A stretch of 64,000 nt of DNA, taken from NCBI RefSeq assembly GCF_030758775.1, contig NZ_CP132384.1, forward strand, positions 1-64,000. Reading direction: 5' to 3'. Source of the DNA: Bifidobacterium asteroides (GTDB taxonomy: Bacteria > Actinomycetota > Actinomycetes > Actinomycetales > Bifidobacteriaceae). Each line of letters opens with the position of its first letter. Position 1 is the first letter of the stretch. The notes beneath the pieces are model-generated. The model did not search any database. It was not told the origin of the DNA and saw nothing but the letters and a program-made list of their open reading frames with translations. The translations under genes and the position numbers were made by a program. Below, one piece after another: positions 1 to 12,039 of the stretch.

Positions 1-1746
1 ATGGCGCAGGATCCGCTGGATGCCGCTGCCCAGGCCAAGAGAATCTGGGATGCGGTCCTGCAGGTGCTCCGCTACAGCAGTTCGCTGACCTCCAGGGACA
101 AGGGCTGGCTTGAAGACATCACCCCCGAGGCGGTCTTCGGCACCACCATCGTTCTGCGTGTCTCCTCCAAGGCCACCCAGGAAGCTATTCAGGGACCGCT
201 CAGCCAGCCTGTCCTCAGCGCATTGCAACTGGTCACCAATCAGGAAATGTTCCCGGCCATCAAAATCGTCTACCCTGAGCAGATGGCCAAGCAGATGGCT
301 GCCGACCAACAGAACGACCAACGCGCATCCGCCATGGCTGGCTCCGCCCCGGGAAGCGGCGAGTTCCGTCAGGTCCCCGGCCCAGCCCACGATCCATACG
401 GCGACTACCAGCGCCAGAACAGCACCGGCCGATCCTCCTCCGACACAGAGACCCGTTCAAATTGGAGGCCTGAGACCGCAGGGACCGCCAAAACCCCGAT
501 CGTCTCGGCCAATGATTTCCATCAGGGCACCTACGTGCCCATGACTTTGGACATGCAGGCCGAGCTGTCCGAGTCCTCCCCTGCTACAAGGTCCACGGCC
601 AGCGCCGATGCCGATCAGCAGGCCGAGGCCGAGCGGACAACGTCGCGGCCCGCTTTTACCGTGCCTCGCTTCCCCATGAGCCAGAACCGGGTGGAGCGCG
701 ATCCGCAGACTCATCTGAACAAGAACGCCACTTTCGATACCTTTGTCCCAGGCGACTCCAACCGCTTCGCGCGGACCGTGGCCCTGGCCGTGGCCGAAGG
801 CTCGGGCCAGGACTTCAATCCCCTGTGCATCTATGGCAGCTCAGGTCTGGGCAAGACCCATCTGCTCAACGCCATTGGCAACTATGCCCTGGTTAAGGAT
901 CCTTCGCTCAAGGTCCGGTACGTCAACTCGGAGGAATTCACCAACGAGTTCATCGACGCCCTGCAGAACTCAACCCAAGGCTCGGGCCAGATCGCAGAAT
1001 TCAACCGCCGCTACCGGCAGGTGGATGTGCTCCTTATCGATGACATCCAGTTCCTGGGGGGCAAGGAAGCCACCCTGGACCAGTTCTTCCACACCTTCAA
1101 TGCCCTGCACGACGCCAACAAGCGCATCGTCATCGCCTCGGACGTGGCCCCCAAGAATCTGAAAGGCTTCGAATCGCGACTGATCTCGCGCTTCGACTCG
1201 GGCCTGACCGTGGACGTCAAGCCGCCAGACCGGGAGACCCGGGTGGCCATCCTGAGAATGATGGCCTCCATGAACGGGGTCAGCATTCCCAACGAGGTCC
1301 TGGATCTGATCGCGGAACGCTTCACCGAGAACATCCGAGAGCTTGAGGGGGCTCTGACTCGTGTCACAGCCGTGGCCAGCCTCAATAACCAGCCAGTCAC
1401 CACGGCCTTGGCTGAACAGACCCTGCAGGACTTCTTCTCCACGGACGTAGAAATCAAGCCCACCGACATCATCTCCCAGGTGGCCAAGTACTTCCATCTG
1501 ACCTTTGACGATATCGTCGGCCGTACGCGCACCAAGAACATCGCCCTGGCCCGCCAGATCGCCATGTATCTGGCCCGGGAAATGACCAGCATGTCCTTGG
1601 TAGACATTGGCGAGGTCTTCGGCGGCCGCGACCATACCACAGTCATGCATGCCTATACGCGCATCTCCAATGAGATGCAGGAAAAGCGGGAGATTTACAA
1701 CTACGTCATGGAGCTGACGGTCCGGCTCAAGCAGCCTCAGAACTGA
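1..1746 (+). CDS. dnaA: Chromosomal replication initiator DnaA
   Basis: DnaA binds DnaA boxes at oriC and, as an ATP-bound filament, opens the duplex and recruits helicase. The 581-residue protein has the four DnaA domains: an N-terminal helicase-contact domain (about 1-100), a long low-complexity linker rich in Ser, Ala and Gln (about 100-235), the AAA+ domain, and a C-terminal DNA-binding domain. Walker A is G279-SSGLGK-T286, Walker B holds D347-D348, and the DnaA signature GGRDHTTVMHA lies at 541-551. The ATG is the first base of the window, which suggests that the assembly was rotated to dnaA. The long linker is normal for actinobacteria. The adjacent DnaA boxes confirm the context. Confidence 0.99.
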   Translation: MAQDPLDAAAQAKRIWDAVLQVLRYSSSLTSRDKGWLEDITPEAVFGTTIVLRVSSKATQEAIQGPLSQPVLSALQLVTNQEMFPAIKIVYPEQMAKQMAADQQNDQRASAMAGSAPGSGEFRQVPGPAHDPYGDYQRQNSTGRSSSDTETRSNWRPETAGTAKTPIVSANDFHQGTYVPMTLDMQAELSESSPATRSTASADADQQAEAERTTSRPAFTVPRFPMSQNRVERDPQTHLNKNATFDTFVPGDSNRFARTVALAVAEGSGQDFNPLCIYGSSGLGKTHLLNAIGNYALVKDPSLKVRYVNSEEFTNEFIDALQNSTQGSGQIAEFNRRYRQVDVLLIDDIQFLGGKEATLDQFFHTFNALHDANKRIVIASDVAPKNLKGFESRLISRFDSGLTVDVKPPDRETRVAILRMMASMNGVSIPNEVLDLIAERFTENIRELEGALTRVTAVASLNNQPVTTALAEQTLQDFFSTDVEIKPTDIISQVAKYFHLTFDDIVGRTRTKNIALARQIAMYLAREMTSMSLVDIGEVFGGRDHTTVMHAYTRISNEMQEKREIYNYVMELTVRLKQPQN

Positions 1747-2160
1747 TGCGACACGCAGGAACCGGTGTGGATCGACAGAAAAAGATATCCACCTGTTTAT
1801 CCCCAGATGTGGGCAAACCTTGGGAATAACCCACCGATTTTCCGGGGACAAGTGGTGGATCTTTAGCGAATAACCACCATACTTTTGTGGATAACTCAGC
1901 AAAAATCCGCCCTTGTGGATAATTTGGCTTTTTAGTCACATCGATCTCACCACTTATCCACAGCACCTGGGTGAGGTATATCCACCGCATTGCAAGGATT
2001 TGGAAACTTATCCACACCATCCACCGGGCTTATTACGATGACTCTATGTATATTTATGCAACAGTCATCGTCATATTCAAGCACACTTCCTCACTCCAAC
2101 CACATCCCCTGGCCTATTCGATAGAATGAGTCCAGTTCATTCATCGACAAGAAGGCTCCC
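1747..2160. other. oriC: oriC region with DnaA-box cluster
   Basis: This 414-base gene-free interval between dnaA and dnaN carries four perfect copies of TTATCCACA. Two are on the minus strand (1886-1894 and 1914-1922) and two on the plus strand (1954-1962 and 2008-2016). Near matches include TTATCCCCA at 1797-1805 and ATATCCACC at 1785-1793 and 1978-1986. The perfect boxes form two inward pairs of opposite orientation. The segment after the last box, about 2028-2085, is AT-richer and is a plausible unwinding element. The dnaN promoter must also lie here. The origin role is inferred from box density and gene order, both typical of actinobacterial origins. Confidence 0.95.
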
Positions 2161-3285
2161 ATGAAAGTAGAAGTGAATTCATCCGCACTCTCGGATGCGG
2201 TGGCTTGGACCACCCGCATCATCCCCTCCCGACCGGCTTCGCCGATTCTGGCGGGCGTGAGAATGGAAGCCTCTGACGGAACATTGAAGCTCTCTGCTTT
2301 CGATTACGAGGTTTCGGCGAGAAACCACATCGAGGCAGGCATCGACGAATCCGGAACGGCTCTGGTATTGGGCAAACTTCTAGCGGACATCACTAAATCA
2401 CTGCCCTCGGAGAAGACCTACCTATCAACCGAGGGATCCAAGATGACCATCACTTCGGGCAAATCCACTTTTTCCCTGCAGCTGATGCCTGACAGCGAGT
2501 ATCCCGACCTTCCTGCCGTTCCCGAACCCATGGGCCAGGTGGATGCTGAGACCTTTATCCAATCCATCTCCCAATCCATCGTCGCTGTTTCCCGGGAAGA
2601 AAGCCGGCCAGTCCTGACTAGCGTAAAAACCGAAATCGCTGGGGACAAGGTGGTCATGACCGCCACTGACCGTTTCAGGCTGTCCCGTTCGAGCTTCACT
2701 TGGACTCCTCGCGACGCCGACTTCTCCGCATCGATGCTGATCCGCGGTTCTCTGCTGCGGGACATCGCCCGCTCCCTCGACGAGCACCAGAACGTGACCA
2801 TGGATTACGAGGCTGACAACCCCACCATCATGGGCGTGGAAAACGCCGGCAAGATATCCACCACCCAGCTGATTGACGGGGAATTTCCGGCCGTGGACCG
2901 TCTCTTTTCGGACGAGTACCCCATCCAGGCGGTCATCGCCCGGCAGGATCTGATCGACGCCATCAAGCGCGTGGCCCTGGTTGCCGAACGCAATGCCCCC
3001 ATTCGCATGGTCTTCTCCGGCAACGAGGTGACACTGAGCGCAGGCACGGCTGACGAGGCACAGGCCCATGAGGTTCTGCAGGCGGATCTGGATGGCGAAG
3101 ACATCACGGTGGCCTTCAATCCCAGCTATCTGATCGACGGGCTGGGCGCCATCGCCGAGCCCTTTGTCCGTATCAAAATGACCTCGGCGGTCAAGGCCGT
3201 GGAGTTCAACGGCCAGCAGGAGCAGGATTCCGAGGAGTCCATGGACTACCGTTACCTGCTGGTGCCCATGCGTTTCAACAACTGA
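2161..3285 (+). CDS. dnaN: DNA polymerase III sliding clamp, beta subunit
   Basis: DnaN is the ring-shaped processivity clamp that tethers the replicative polymerase and many repair factors to DNA. The 374-residue length and the collinear match to the three repeated clamp folds (each about 120 residues) fit the family. The C-terminal segment ending in YLLVPMRFNN is the usual conserved end (YL-x-P-M-R). The ATG follows an AGAAGG-type ribosome site at about 2150. It sits downstream of oriC and 29 bases ahead of recF, the standard order. Confidence 0.98.
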   Translation: MKVEVNSSALSDAVAWTTRIIPSRPASPILAGVRMEASDGTLKLSAFDYEVSARNHIEAGIDESGTALVLGKLLADITKSLPSEKTYLSTEGSKMTITSGKSTFSLQLMPDSEYPDLPAVPEPMGQVDAETFIQSISQSIVAVSREESRPVLTSVKTEIAGDKVVMTATDRFRLSRSSFTWTPRDADFSASMLIRGSLLRDIARSLDEHQNVTMDYEADNPTIMGVENAGKISTTQLIDGEFPAVDRLFSDEYPIQAVIARQDLIDAIKRVALVAERNAPIRMVFSGNEVTLSAGTADEAQAHEVLQADLDGEDITVAFNPSYLIDGLGAIAEPFVRIKMTSAVKAVEFNGQQEQDSEESMDYRYLLVPMRFNN

Positions 3286-3314
3286 CACCCGGGCAGGTTC
3301 GAGGAACGATCGCC

Positions 3315-4577
3315 GTGCACATCTCCCGTCTGGTTCTGGATCACTTCCGTTCCTGGGAGCACTGCGTCCTCGATCTGGAGCCCGGAGTGACCATTCTGGA
3401 GGGACGCAACGGCCTGGGCAAGACCAACCTGGTCGAGGCCATCGAGGTTCTGTCCACCGGCGGCAGCCATAGGGCCTCATCCTCGCTGCCCCTGGTAGAG
3501 CGTGGGCAGTCCAAGGCCACTGTCAGGGCCAGGCTGGAGCAGGACGGGACCGCCACCGACTATGAGCTGACCATTGCCGCCAAGGGGGCCAACCGGGGAA
3601 GAATCAACGGCGGGCCTTCCCTCTATCAGCGTGACCTGGTGGGCCGGGTGCCCTGCGTGACCTTCAGCCCCGAGGATCAGCTGATGGTCTCCGGAGAGCC
3701 GGCAGCCAGGCGTGCCGTGCTGGACCAGGCCGGCAGCCAGCTCGATGCCGACTACTTCCAGGTTCGGCAGGATTTTCGCCATGTGGCCAGGCAGCGCGCC
3801 GCCCTGCTCAAGCAGCTCTCCCAGGCGGGCCGCGACCCCTCGGGTGACGGGCGTGACGCAGCCCTGTCCGGCCTAGAGGTATGGACTGGGCAGTTTATTC
3901 GCACGGGGCTGGATCTGAGCCGACGACGGGCGGCTCTGGTAGAGGCTCTGGACCAGCCCTTCAGTGATCTGTATGGTCGGCTGGCAGGCCCTGATCAGGA
4001 TGCTCGATTGACCTACCGGCCCTCCCTGGAGGAGATAGGACCCGATGGGCAGACCGGTCCCGAGGTCGCCGAAGCCGTCAGTCGTCACTTTCAGCGGATA
4101 TACCCGGGAGAAGTGGCCCGGGGCACCAATCTGATCGGCCCCCAGCGCGATGATCTGGCCTTCACCCTCAACGGCATGCCTGCCAGGGAGTTCGCCTCCA
4201 ACGGTGAGATGTGGACCCTGGCCCTGGCTCTGAGGCTGGCTCTGCTGCAGGTGGTCAAGGATCGTCGCGCCCTGGAGCCGATCGTCATTCTGGATGATGT
4301 CTTCGCCCAGTTGGATCGGGGCCGCAGGGATCAGATCCTGGACTTTGCCCGCCAGCAGGACCAGGTGCTGATCACTGTGGCCGCCGACAGCGATATCCCC
4401 TCCCTGCAGGGTGCCAGCTTGGTGGATGTGTCCAGGTTGAGGCCTGTGCAACCATCCGATCCGGCCGCTCAGGATCCGGCCATCGCCAGTGCCATGCAGG
4501 ATCTGCGTCGAACCAGAGGGACGGCTCATGACGACTCGGATACGAAGGATGTGCCAGAGGGGAACGACCTGTCATGA
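3315..4577 (+). CDS. recF: DNA replication and repair protein RecF
   Basis: RecF is an SMC-like ATPase that loads RecA with RecO and RecR at single-strand gaps. The 420-residue protein has Walker A at G30-RNGLGK-T37, the expected Lys/Thr pair, and a Walker B with D327-D328 in ILDDVFAQLD. The start is GTG, with GAGGA 8-10 bases upstream; it gives the conserved N-terminus beginning xHISRLxLxxFRSW. The last four bases overlap the next gene (ATGA, 4574-4577), indicating translational coupling. The C-terminal tail after about residue 375 is polar and poorly conserved. Confidence 0.97.
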   Translation: MHISRLVLDHFRSWEHCVLDLEPGVTILEGRNGLGKTNLVEAIEVLSTGGSHRASSSLPLVERGQSKATVRARLEQDGTATDYELTIAAKGANRGRINGGPSLYQRDLVGRVPCVTFSPEDQLMVSGEPAARRAVLDQAGSQLDADYFQVRQDFRHVARQRAALLKQLSQAGRDPSGDGRDAALSGLEVWTGQFIRTGLDLSRRRAALVEALDQPFSDLYGRLAGPDQDARLTYRPSLEEIGPDGQTGPEVAEAVSRHFQRIYPGEVARGTNLIGPQRDDLAFTLNGMPAREFASNGEMWTLALALRLALLQVVKDRRALEPIVILDDVFAQLDRGRRDQILDFARQQDQVLITVAADSDIPSLQGASLVDVSRLRPVQPSDPAAQDPAIASAMQDLRRTRGTAHDDSDTKDVPEGNDLS

Positions 4578-5071
4578 AGGCGCCCATGGTTGAGGCTCTG
4601 CACCTGGACCAGCGTCGATTGCCGGCCCTGGTCTTCGAGGGTTGCACACGACGGGCGGCCACTCGTCGGCAGCGGGAGGACAACTCCCGCAAGGCCTGGT
4701 ATGCATTCGGAAAGCCAGGCCGTGACCCAGCCAAACTGGGAGGAGTGGTGACCAGCCTGGCTGCCGGGAGCGGGTGGACCAGCCATCTGAAGGTGGCCCG
4801 GCTGCGCAACCAGTGGGACAGTGTGGTGGGCCCCGGCATCGCAGCTCATTCGAGAGTGGTCTCCTACCGGGAGTGCGTGCTGACCATCCAGGCGCAGACC
4901 ACAGTCTGGGCCACCCAGCTGACCTACCTGGTCCCCCAGCTCAAGGCGACCATTGTCAAGCGGCTGGGCATGCCGGTCAAGCAGATCCGGGTGACCGGCC
5001 CCCACAACTACAGCTTTCGCCGTTCACGGTTCGATCCGCCGGGCCGAGGCGTGCGCGACACCTACGGGTGA
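4574..5071 (+). CDS. dciA: DciA-type protein (DUF721)
   Basis: Proteins of this family load the replicative helicase DnaB in bacteria lacking DnaC-type loaders, and in actinobacteria the gene lies between recF and gyrB, as here. The 165-residue protein has the DUF721 KH-like fold in the C-terminal half, recognisable by the run W-x-x-V-V-G-P-x-I-A-x-H-S near residues 80-95 followed by an L-x-x-x-V-W-A-x-x-L pattern. The N-terminal part is basic. It starts inside recF through an ATGA overlap. The helicase-loading function is known from family members and is inferred here. Confidence 0.9.
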   Translation: MKAPMVEALHLDQRRLPALVFEGCTRRAATRRQREDNSRKAWYAFGKPGRDPAKLGGVVTSLAAGSGWTSHLKVARLRNQWDSVVGPGIAAHSRVVSYRECVLTIQAQTTVWATQLTYLVPQLKATIVKRLGMPVKQIRVTGPHNYSFRRSRFDPPGRGVRDTYG

Positions 5072-5282
5072 GCCCATAATCTGCGGATACCGTCTTCCCA
5101 GCTTTCTGTCAGCCTAAAGTCCCCTAGCGCTGGTAATCTATAGGTTATAGGGTCAAACGCTTCCAAGGCCCCTTTATGGACGATTTGGAACCTGGTGACC
5201 ATGACTCGATCCCCCGCTCGACCACGAACGGAAGCTGCTTTGTCGTCAGTGGGCGACCATGGGGGTGCAGAAAGGACTATCC

Positions 5283-7403
5283 GTGGCAGATCTCAACACT
5301 GACCCGTCCCGGACCCCGCAAGAGGGCCGGGAGCATGAGGAGGACAAGCCTCAGGATGACGGCATGACGGGCCAGGATCAGCTGGACGACGCGCAGCTGG
5401 ATGACTCGCTCTCCCCCGAACACTATGACGCCAGCGATCTGAAAGTGCTGGAGGGGCTGGAGGCTGTTCGCGTCCGTCCCGGTATGTACATCGGTTCTAC
5501 AGGTCCCAGGGGCCTGCATCATCTGGTCTACGAGATCGTCGACAACTCGGTCGACGAAGCCCTGGCCGGGTACGCTGACCATATTGAAGTCACCATCCTG
5601 CCCGACAACGGCATCCGGGTGGACGACAACGGCCGTGGCATACCTGTGGACGAGGTGCCGGGCGAGGGCAAGAGCGGCGTCGAGGTGGTCATGACCAAGC
5701 TGCATGCCGGCGGCAAGTTCGGCGGCGGCGGCTACGCGGTTTCAGGCGGCCTGCACGGCGTGGGCATATCCGTGGTGAACGCCCTGTCCACCCGGATCGA
5801 CGTCCAGGTGCGCCGTCAGGGTTACCACTGGCATCAGAGCTTCCGCAATCAGAAGCCCACGGCTCCCCTATCCAAGGATCAGGCCATGGGGCCGGACGAG
5901 GGCACCGGCACCTCGGTGACCTTCTGGGCCGATCCCAAAATCTTCGAGACTACGGTCTACGACTTCGAGACTCTGCGCAGCCGTTTCCAGCAGATGGCCT
6001 TCCTCAACAAGGGCTTGAGAATCACCCTGACCGATCTGCGCCCCAACAACCAGGCCGGTGACGAGGTGGCGGGCGAGGAGCAGACCCCTGAGCAGAAGGG
6101 CCAGTCCGTCAGCTACCAGTATGCCAACGGCATCAAGGACTATGTGGACTATCTGGTCAAGGTCAGGAAGGCCACGCCTGTGGAGGCTGAGGTCATCGAC
6201 TTCGAGGCCGAGGACCTGAAGCTGGGCATCTCCGCCGAGGTGGCTATGCAGTGGACCACCGCCTACTCGGAGTCGGTCCACACTTTCGCCAACACCATCG
6301 CGACCACCGAGGGCGGCACCCACGAAGAGGGGTTCCGTGCAGCTCTGACCAGCATGATCAACCGCTACGCCCGGGACAAGAACATCCTCAAGGACAAGGA
6401 TGACAACCTCTCGGGCGATGACGTGCGCGAGGGGTTGACCGCCGTGGTCTCCGTCAAGCTGACCAATCCGCAGTTCGAGGGCCAGACCAAGACCAAGCTG
6501 GGCAACTCCGAGGCCAAGACCTTCGTCCAGCGGGTCATGACCGAGAGGCTGAGCGACTGGTTCGACGCCCACCCCGGCGAGGCCAAGTCCATCATCCAGA
6601 AGGCCATGGAGGCCTCCCGGGCCAGGATCGCGGCCAAGAAGGCCCGCGAGAACACCCGTCGCAAGTCCATCTTCGAGACGGCCGGCATGCCCGACAAGCT
6701 CAAGGACTGCCAGTCCAGCGACCCCGAGGAGTGCGAGCTGTTCATCGTGGAGGGCGACTCCGCAGGCGGCTCGGCCATCCAGGGGCGCAACCCCATGACC
6801 CAGGCCATCCTGCCCCTGCGCGGCAAGATCCTCAACACGGAGCGGGCCAGTCTGGACCGCATGATGAAGTCCGACACCATCGAATCCCTGATCACGGCTG
6901 TGGGCGGCGGATACGGCGAGGACTTCAACATCGACAAGGTGCGCTACCACAAGGTCATCATCATGGCCGACGCCGATGTGGACGGCGCCCACATCGCCAC
7001 CCTGAATCTGACCCTCTTCTTCCGCTACATGCGGCCCATGATCGAGGCTGGCTACGTCTACGTGGCCATGCCCCCGCTCTACCGGCTCAAGTGGACCAAG
7101 GGGCCCCACAGCTTCGTCTACACCGACGCCGAGCGCGACAGGGTCCTGGCCGAGGGCAAGGCCTCCGGCCGACAGCTGCCCAAGGGCGAAGGGATCCAGC
7201 GTTACAAGGGTCTGGGCGAGATGAGCTACCAGGAGCTCTGGGAGACCACCATGGATCCGGATCACCGCATCCTCAAGAAGATCCGCATCGATGACGCTGA
7301 GCAGGCCGACGAGACCTTCACCATGCTCATGGGCGACGAGGTCGAACCTCGGCGTCTGTTCATCCAACGCAATGCCCACGACGCCCGCTTCATCGACGCC
7401 TGA
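5283..7403 (+). CDS. gyrB: DNA gyrase subunit B
   Basis: GyrB is the ATPase subunit of gyrase, which introduces negative supercoils. GHKL ATPase motifs are present (EIVDNSVDEALAG, DNGRGIPV, GGLHGVGxSVVNALS). The TOPRIM motifs EGDSAGGSA and DADVDGAHI follow, and the C-terminus is the conserved GyrA-contact tail. I chose the GTG at 5283 because AGAAAGGA (5269-5276) sits six bases upstream. An in-frame ATG at 5259 has no comparable site but would add only eight residues. The first 45 or so residues are acidic and variable. The protein has 706 residues from this start. Confidence 0.97.
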   Translation: MADLNTDPSRTPQEGREHEEDKPQDDGMTGQDQLDDAQLDDSLSPEHYDASDLKVLEGLEAVRVRPGMYIGSTGPRGLHHLVYEIVDNSVDEALAGYADHIEVTILPDNGIRVDDNGRGIPVDEVPGEGKSGVEVVMTKLHAGGKFGGGGYAVSGGLHGVGISVVNALSTRIDVQVRRQGYHWHQSFRNQKPTAPLSKDQAMGPDEGTGTSVTFWADPKIFETTVYDFETLRSRFQQMAFLNKGLRITLTDLRPNNQAGDEVAGEEQTPEQKGQSVSYQYANGIKDYVDYLVKVRKATPVEAEVIDFEAEDLKLGISAEVAMQWTTAYSESVHTFANTIATTEGGTHEEGFRAALTSMINRYARDKNILKDKDDNLSGDDVREGLTAVVSVKLTNPQFEGQTKTKLGNSEAKTFVQRVMTERLSDWFDAHPGEAKSIIQKAMEASRARIAAKKARENTRRKSIFETAGMPDKLKDCQSSDPEECELFIVEGDSAGGSAIQGRNPMTQAILPLRGKILNTERASLDRMMKSDTIESLITAVGGGYGEDFNIDKVRYHKVIIMADADVDGAHIATLNLTLFFRYMRPMIEAGYVYVAMPPLYRLKWTKGPHSFVYTDAERDRVLAEGKASGRQLPKGEGIQRYKGLGEMSYQELWETTMDPDHRILKKIRIDDAEQADETFTMLMGDEVEPRRLFIQRNAHDARFIDA

Positions 7404-7446
7404 GACGGAAGCCTCCCCTTTTCACCATTTGAGCTAAGGATCGATT

Positions 7447-10164
<2,718 letters not shown>

Positions 10165-10172
10165 GCAGGTCC

Positions 10173-10198
10173 GCTACCAGTCTGACAAGACTGGTAGC
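10173..10198 (+). terminator. Hairpin after gyrA
   Basis: GCTACCAGTC (10173-10182) and GACTGGTAGC (10189-10198) form a perfect ten-base-pair stem with a six-base loop, nine bases after the gyrA stop. No T-run follows, so this may be a weak or factor-assisted terminator, or an attenuator before the DUF3566 gene. Confidence 0.6.
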
Positions 10199-10268
10199 CT
10201 CGTAAGAAGTTGTGCAGGTCCTGCGGCGGTGTGCGCGGACTGGTGAATGCAAGGATCAAGGAGTGCCC

Positions 10269-10868
10269 ATGAGCCAGGATGATCAGAAGCAGGCCAAGGC
10301 CGGTACCGGTAAGAAGGGTACAGCAAAGCCTAAAACCGGCAAGACCAAGGCTGATGAATCCGAAAAGGGCGAGTCCCGCCAACCCTCATCGGCCACTCCC
10401 CCGGCTTCTGCTGCCGGCCGGACGGCAGCAGGGCGCTCCGCAAGAACCACAGCTTCGGCTGCCGCTCCGGTCAAAGCCCCTTCGACAACGCGTCCTCACG
10501 TGCCTCGGGCCCGGCGCATGCAGCTGTCCTTGACCCGGTTGGAACCTTGGTCGGTGGCCAAGGTCACCTTCCTGCTGTCCATCGCCGGGGCCATCATTCA
10601 GGTGGTGGCCGCCGCCCTGCTCTGGATTCTGCTCAACGCTATGGGGCTCTTTGACAATCTGACCCAGGTCATCTCCAAGACAGGCCTGGATGCGGGTGGT
10701 TTCGACCTGGGCCAGGTGCTGAGCCTGGGGACGGTCCTGAGCTCGGTGACCATTTTCTCTATCTTCGAGATCGTCATAGTAGTGGCTCTGGTCACCATTT
10801 TCGCCTTTCTCTACAACCTGGTCAGCTCCCTGGTTGGCGGCATCCACATAACCCTGGGCGACGACTGA
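10269..10868 (+). CDS. DUF3566 membrane protein
   Basis: A DUF3566 protein is encoded just after gyrA in most actinobacteria; its function is not established. The start at ATG 10269 is supported by AAGGAG at 10258-10263. The first ~75 residues are Lys/Ala/Thr-rich and probably disordered. Two transmembrane segments follow, near residues 95-125 and 160-185, joined by a predicted extracellular loop. The pattern R-L-x-P-W-S-V-x-K at about 85-95 marks the domain. The total is 199 residues. The position beside gyrA is the strongest context evidence. Confidence 0.9.
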   Translation: MSQDDQKQAKAGTGKKGTAKPKTGKTKADESEKGESRQPSSATPPASAAGRTAAGRSARTTASAAAPVKAPSTTRPHVPRARRMQLSLTRLEPWSVAKVTFLLSIAGAIIQVVAAALLWILLNAMGLFDNLTQVISKTGLDAGGFDLGQVLSLGTVLSSVTIFSIFEIVIVVALVTIFAFLYNLVSSLVGGIHITLGDD

Positions 10869-10926
10869 GCTCTTCGTTGGCGCAGTCAATCGGTCGATAG
10901 CCTTAAGCGCGATTTAAACTGGAATT

Positions 10927-12039
10927 GTGCTCTCGACATACCTGGACTACTTCAGCGGCTCCTTCGGCATATCTCTGGTCTTTTGGCCCCTGGCCTCGTT
11001 GATCCTGACCCTGCCCATTCTTGCCCTGATCTACAACCGCTATCACCGGCTCCGGTTGACAGCAGCCATGGCGGCCTACCTGACCGTCTTATATCTGCTG
11101 GCCCTGGTCTTCTTCACCCTCTGGCCCATGCCCGACGACCGTGCCGCCTTCTGCGCCACCCATCATCTGACCCCCCAGCTCAACCCCCTGCAGTTCCTGA
11201 CCGACCTGAGCACAGGCGGTCGGATGGCCATGTTGCAGATTCTGCTCAATGTGGCCTTCTTCCTGCCCCTGGGCTTCATCATGGGGCGGGTCTTCCGCTG
11301 GCGCTTCATCCTGGCCTTGCCGGTTGCCTTCCTGGTCTCCCTCTTCATCGAAACGGCCCAACTGACCGGGGTGTTCGGCATCGTGGGCTGCGCCTACCGT
11401 CTCTTCGACGTGGACGACCTGATCTGGAACACTTCAGGCGCTCTGATCGGCTACCTGGTGGCCATGGCGGCCAACAAGCTCGTTCCCACCCGTCAGGCTG
11501 ACGCTGCCCAGCTGGTCACCAACCCCGGGTTCATACACCGTGCCGTCTCCCTGGCTCTGGATCTGCTTCTGGCCACCATCCTGTCCCTGTCTCTGGGGAT
11601 GGGCGTGACCTATGCGGTCCATCGCCTGGGCACCTATCAGCTGGATGGTCACTACCGCTTTGGCGGATTGCTGATCGCCCCATCCGCTCTGGATGTGTTC
11701 GGGACCGTGGTGGATCTGGCCATGCTGCTGATCTTTGAACTGCTCATCCCCCTGCCCCGCCGGGGACGGACGCTGGGCGCCACCTTCACCCACATGACCG
11801 TCGAAACCAAGCAGCGGCATGGCTGGTCCCGCTTCCTCTTCTATCTGTTCCGGACCGCAGTCATCCTGGCCGTCTTCGGCCCCTGGACCGGCAAGGTTCA
11901 GACTGCGACGCGCATCCTGGCCCTGCTCCTGCTGGTCTTCTACCTGATCAAGCGGCAGATGCCCTACGACCTCTTGCCCGGAACAGCCTACCGGGAGGAT
12001 CCGGCTGCTCAGGAATCCCTCGACAGCCGGCGGGGGTGA
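10927..12039 (+). CDS. VanZ-like and RDD-domain membrane protein
   Basis: The 370-residue integral membrane protein has a VanZ-like N-terminal half (about 1-190). It shows the family pattern of a hydrophobic core with N-P-L-Q-F, L-x-P-L-G-F and E-x-x-Q near helices 2-4. The C-terminal half from about 200 resembles an RDD domain (R-A-x-x-L-x-L-D-x-L-L). VanZ proteins are linked to low-level teicoplanin resistance in one transposon, but most chromosomal relatives have no known role. The start is GTG at 10927 with no strong ribosome site. The 3' end overlaps the convergent EamA gene by 31 bases. Confidence 0.8.
   Translation: MLSTYLDYFSGSFGISLVFWPLASLILTLPILALIYNRYHRLRLTAAMAAYLTVLYLLALVFFTLWPMPDDRAAFCATHHLTPQLNPLQFLTDLSTGGRMAMLQILLNVAFFLPLGFIMGRVFRWRFILALPVAFLVSLFIETAQLTGVFGIVGCAYRLFDVDDLIWNTSGALIGYLVAMAANKLVPTRQADAAQLVTNPGFIHRAVSLALDLLLATILSLSLGMGVTYAVHRLGTYQLDGHYRFGGLLIAPSALDVFGTVVDLAMLLIFELLIPLPRRGRTLGATFTHMTVETKQRHGWSRFLFYLFRTAVILAVFGPWTGKVQTATRILALLLLVFYLIKRQMPYDLLPGTAYREDPAAQESLDSRRG

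Noticed and set aside
5868-7379. 503-codon minus-strand frame in gyrB
   Set aside because: Antisense shadow of gyrB without motifs.
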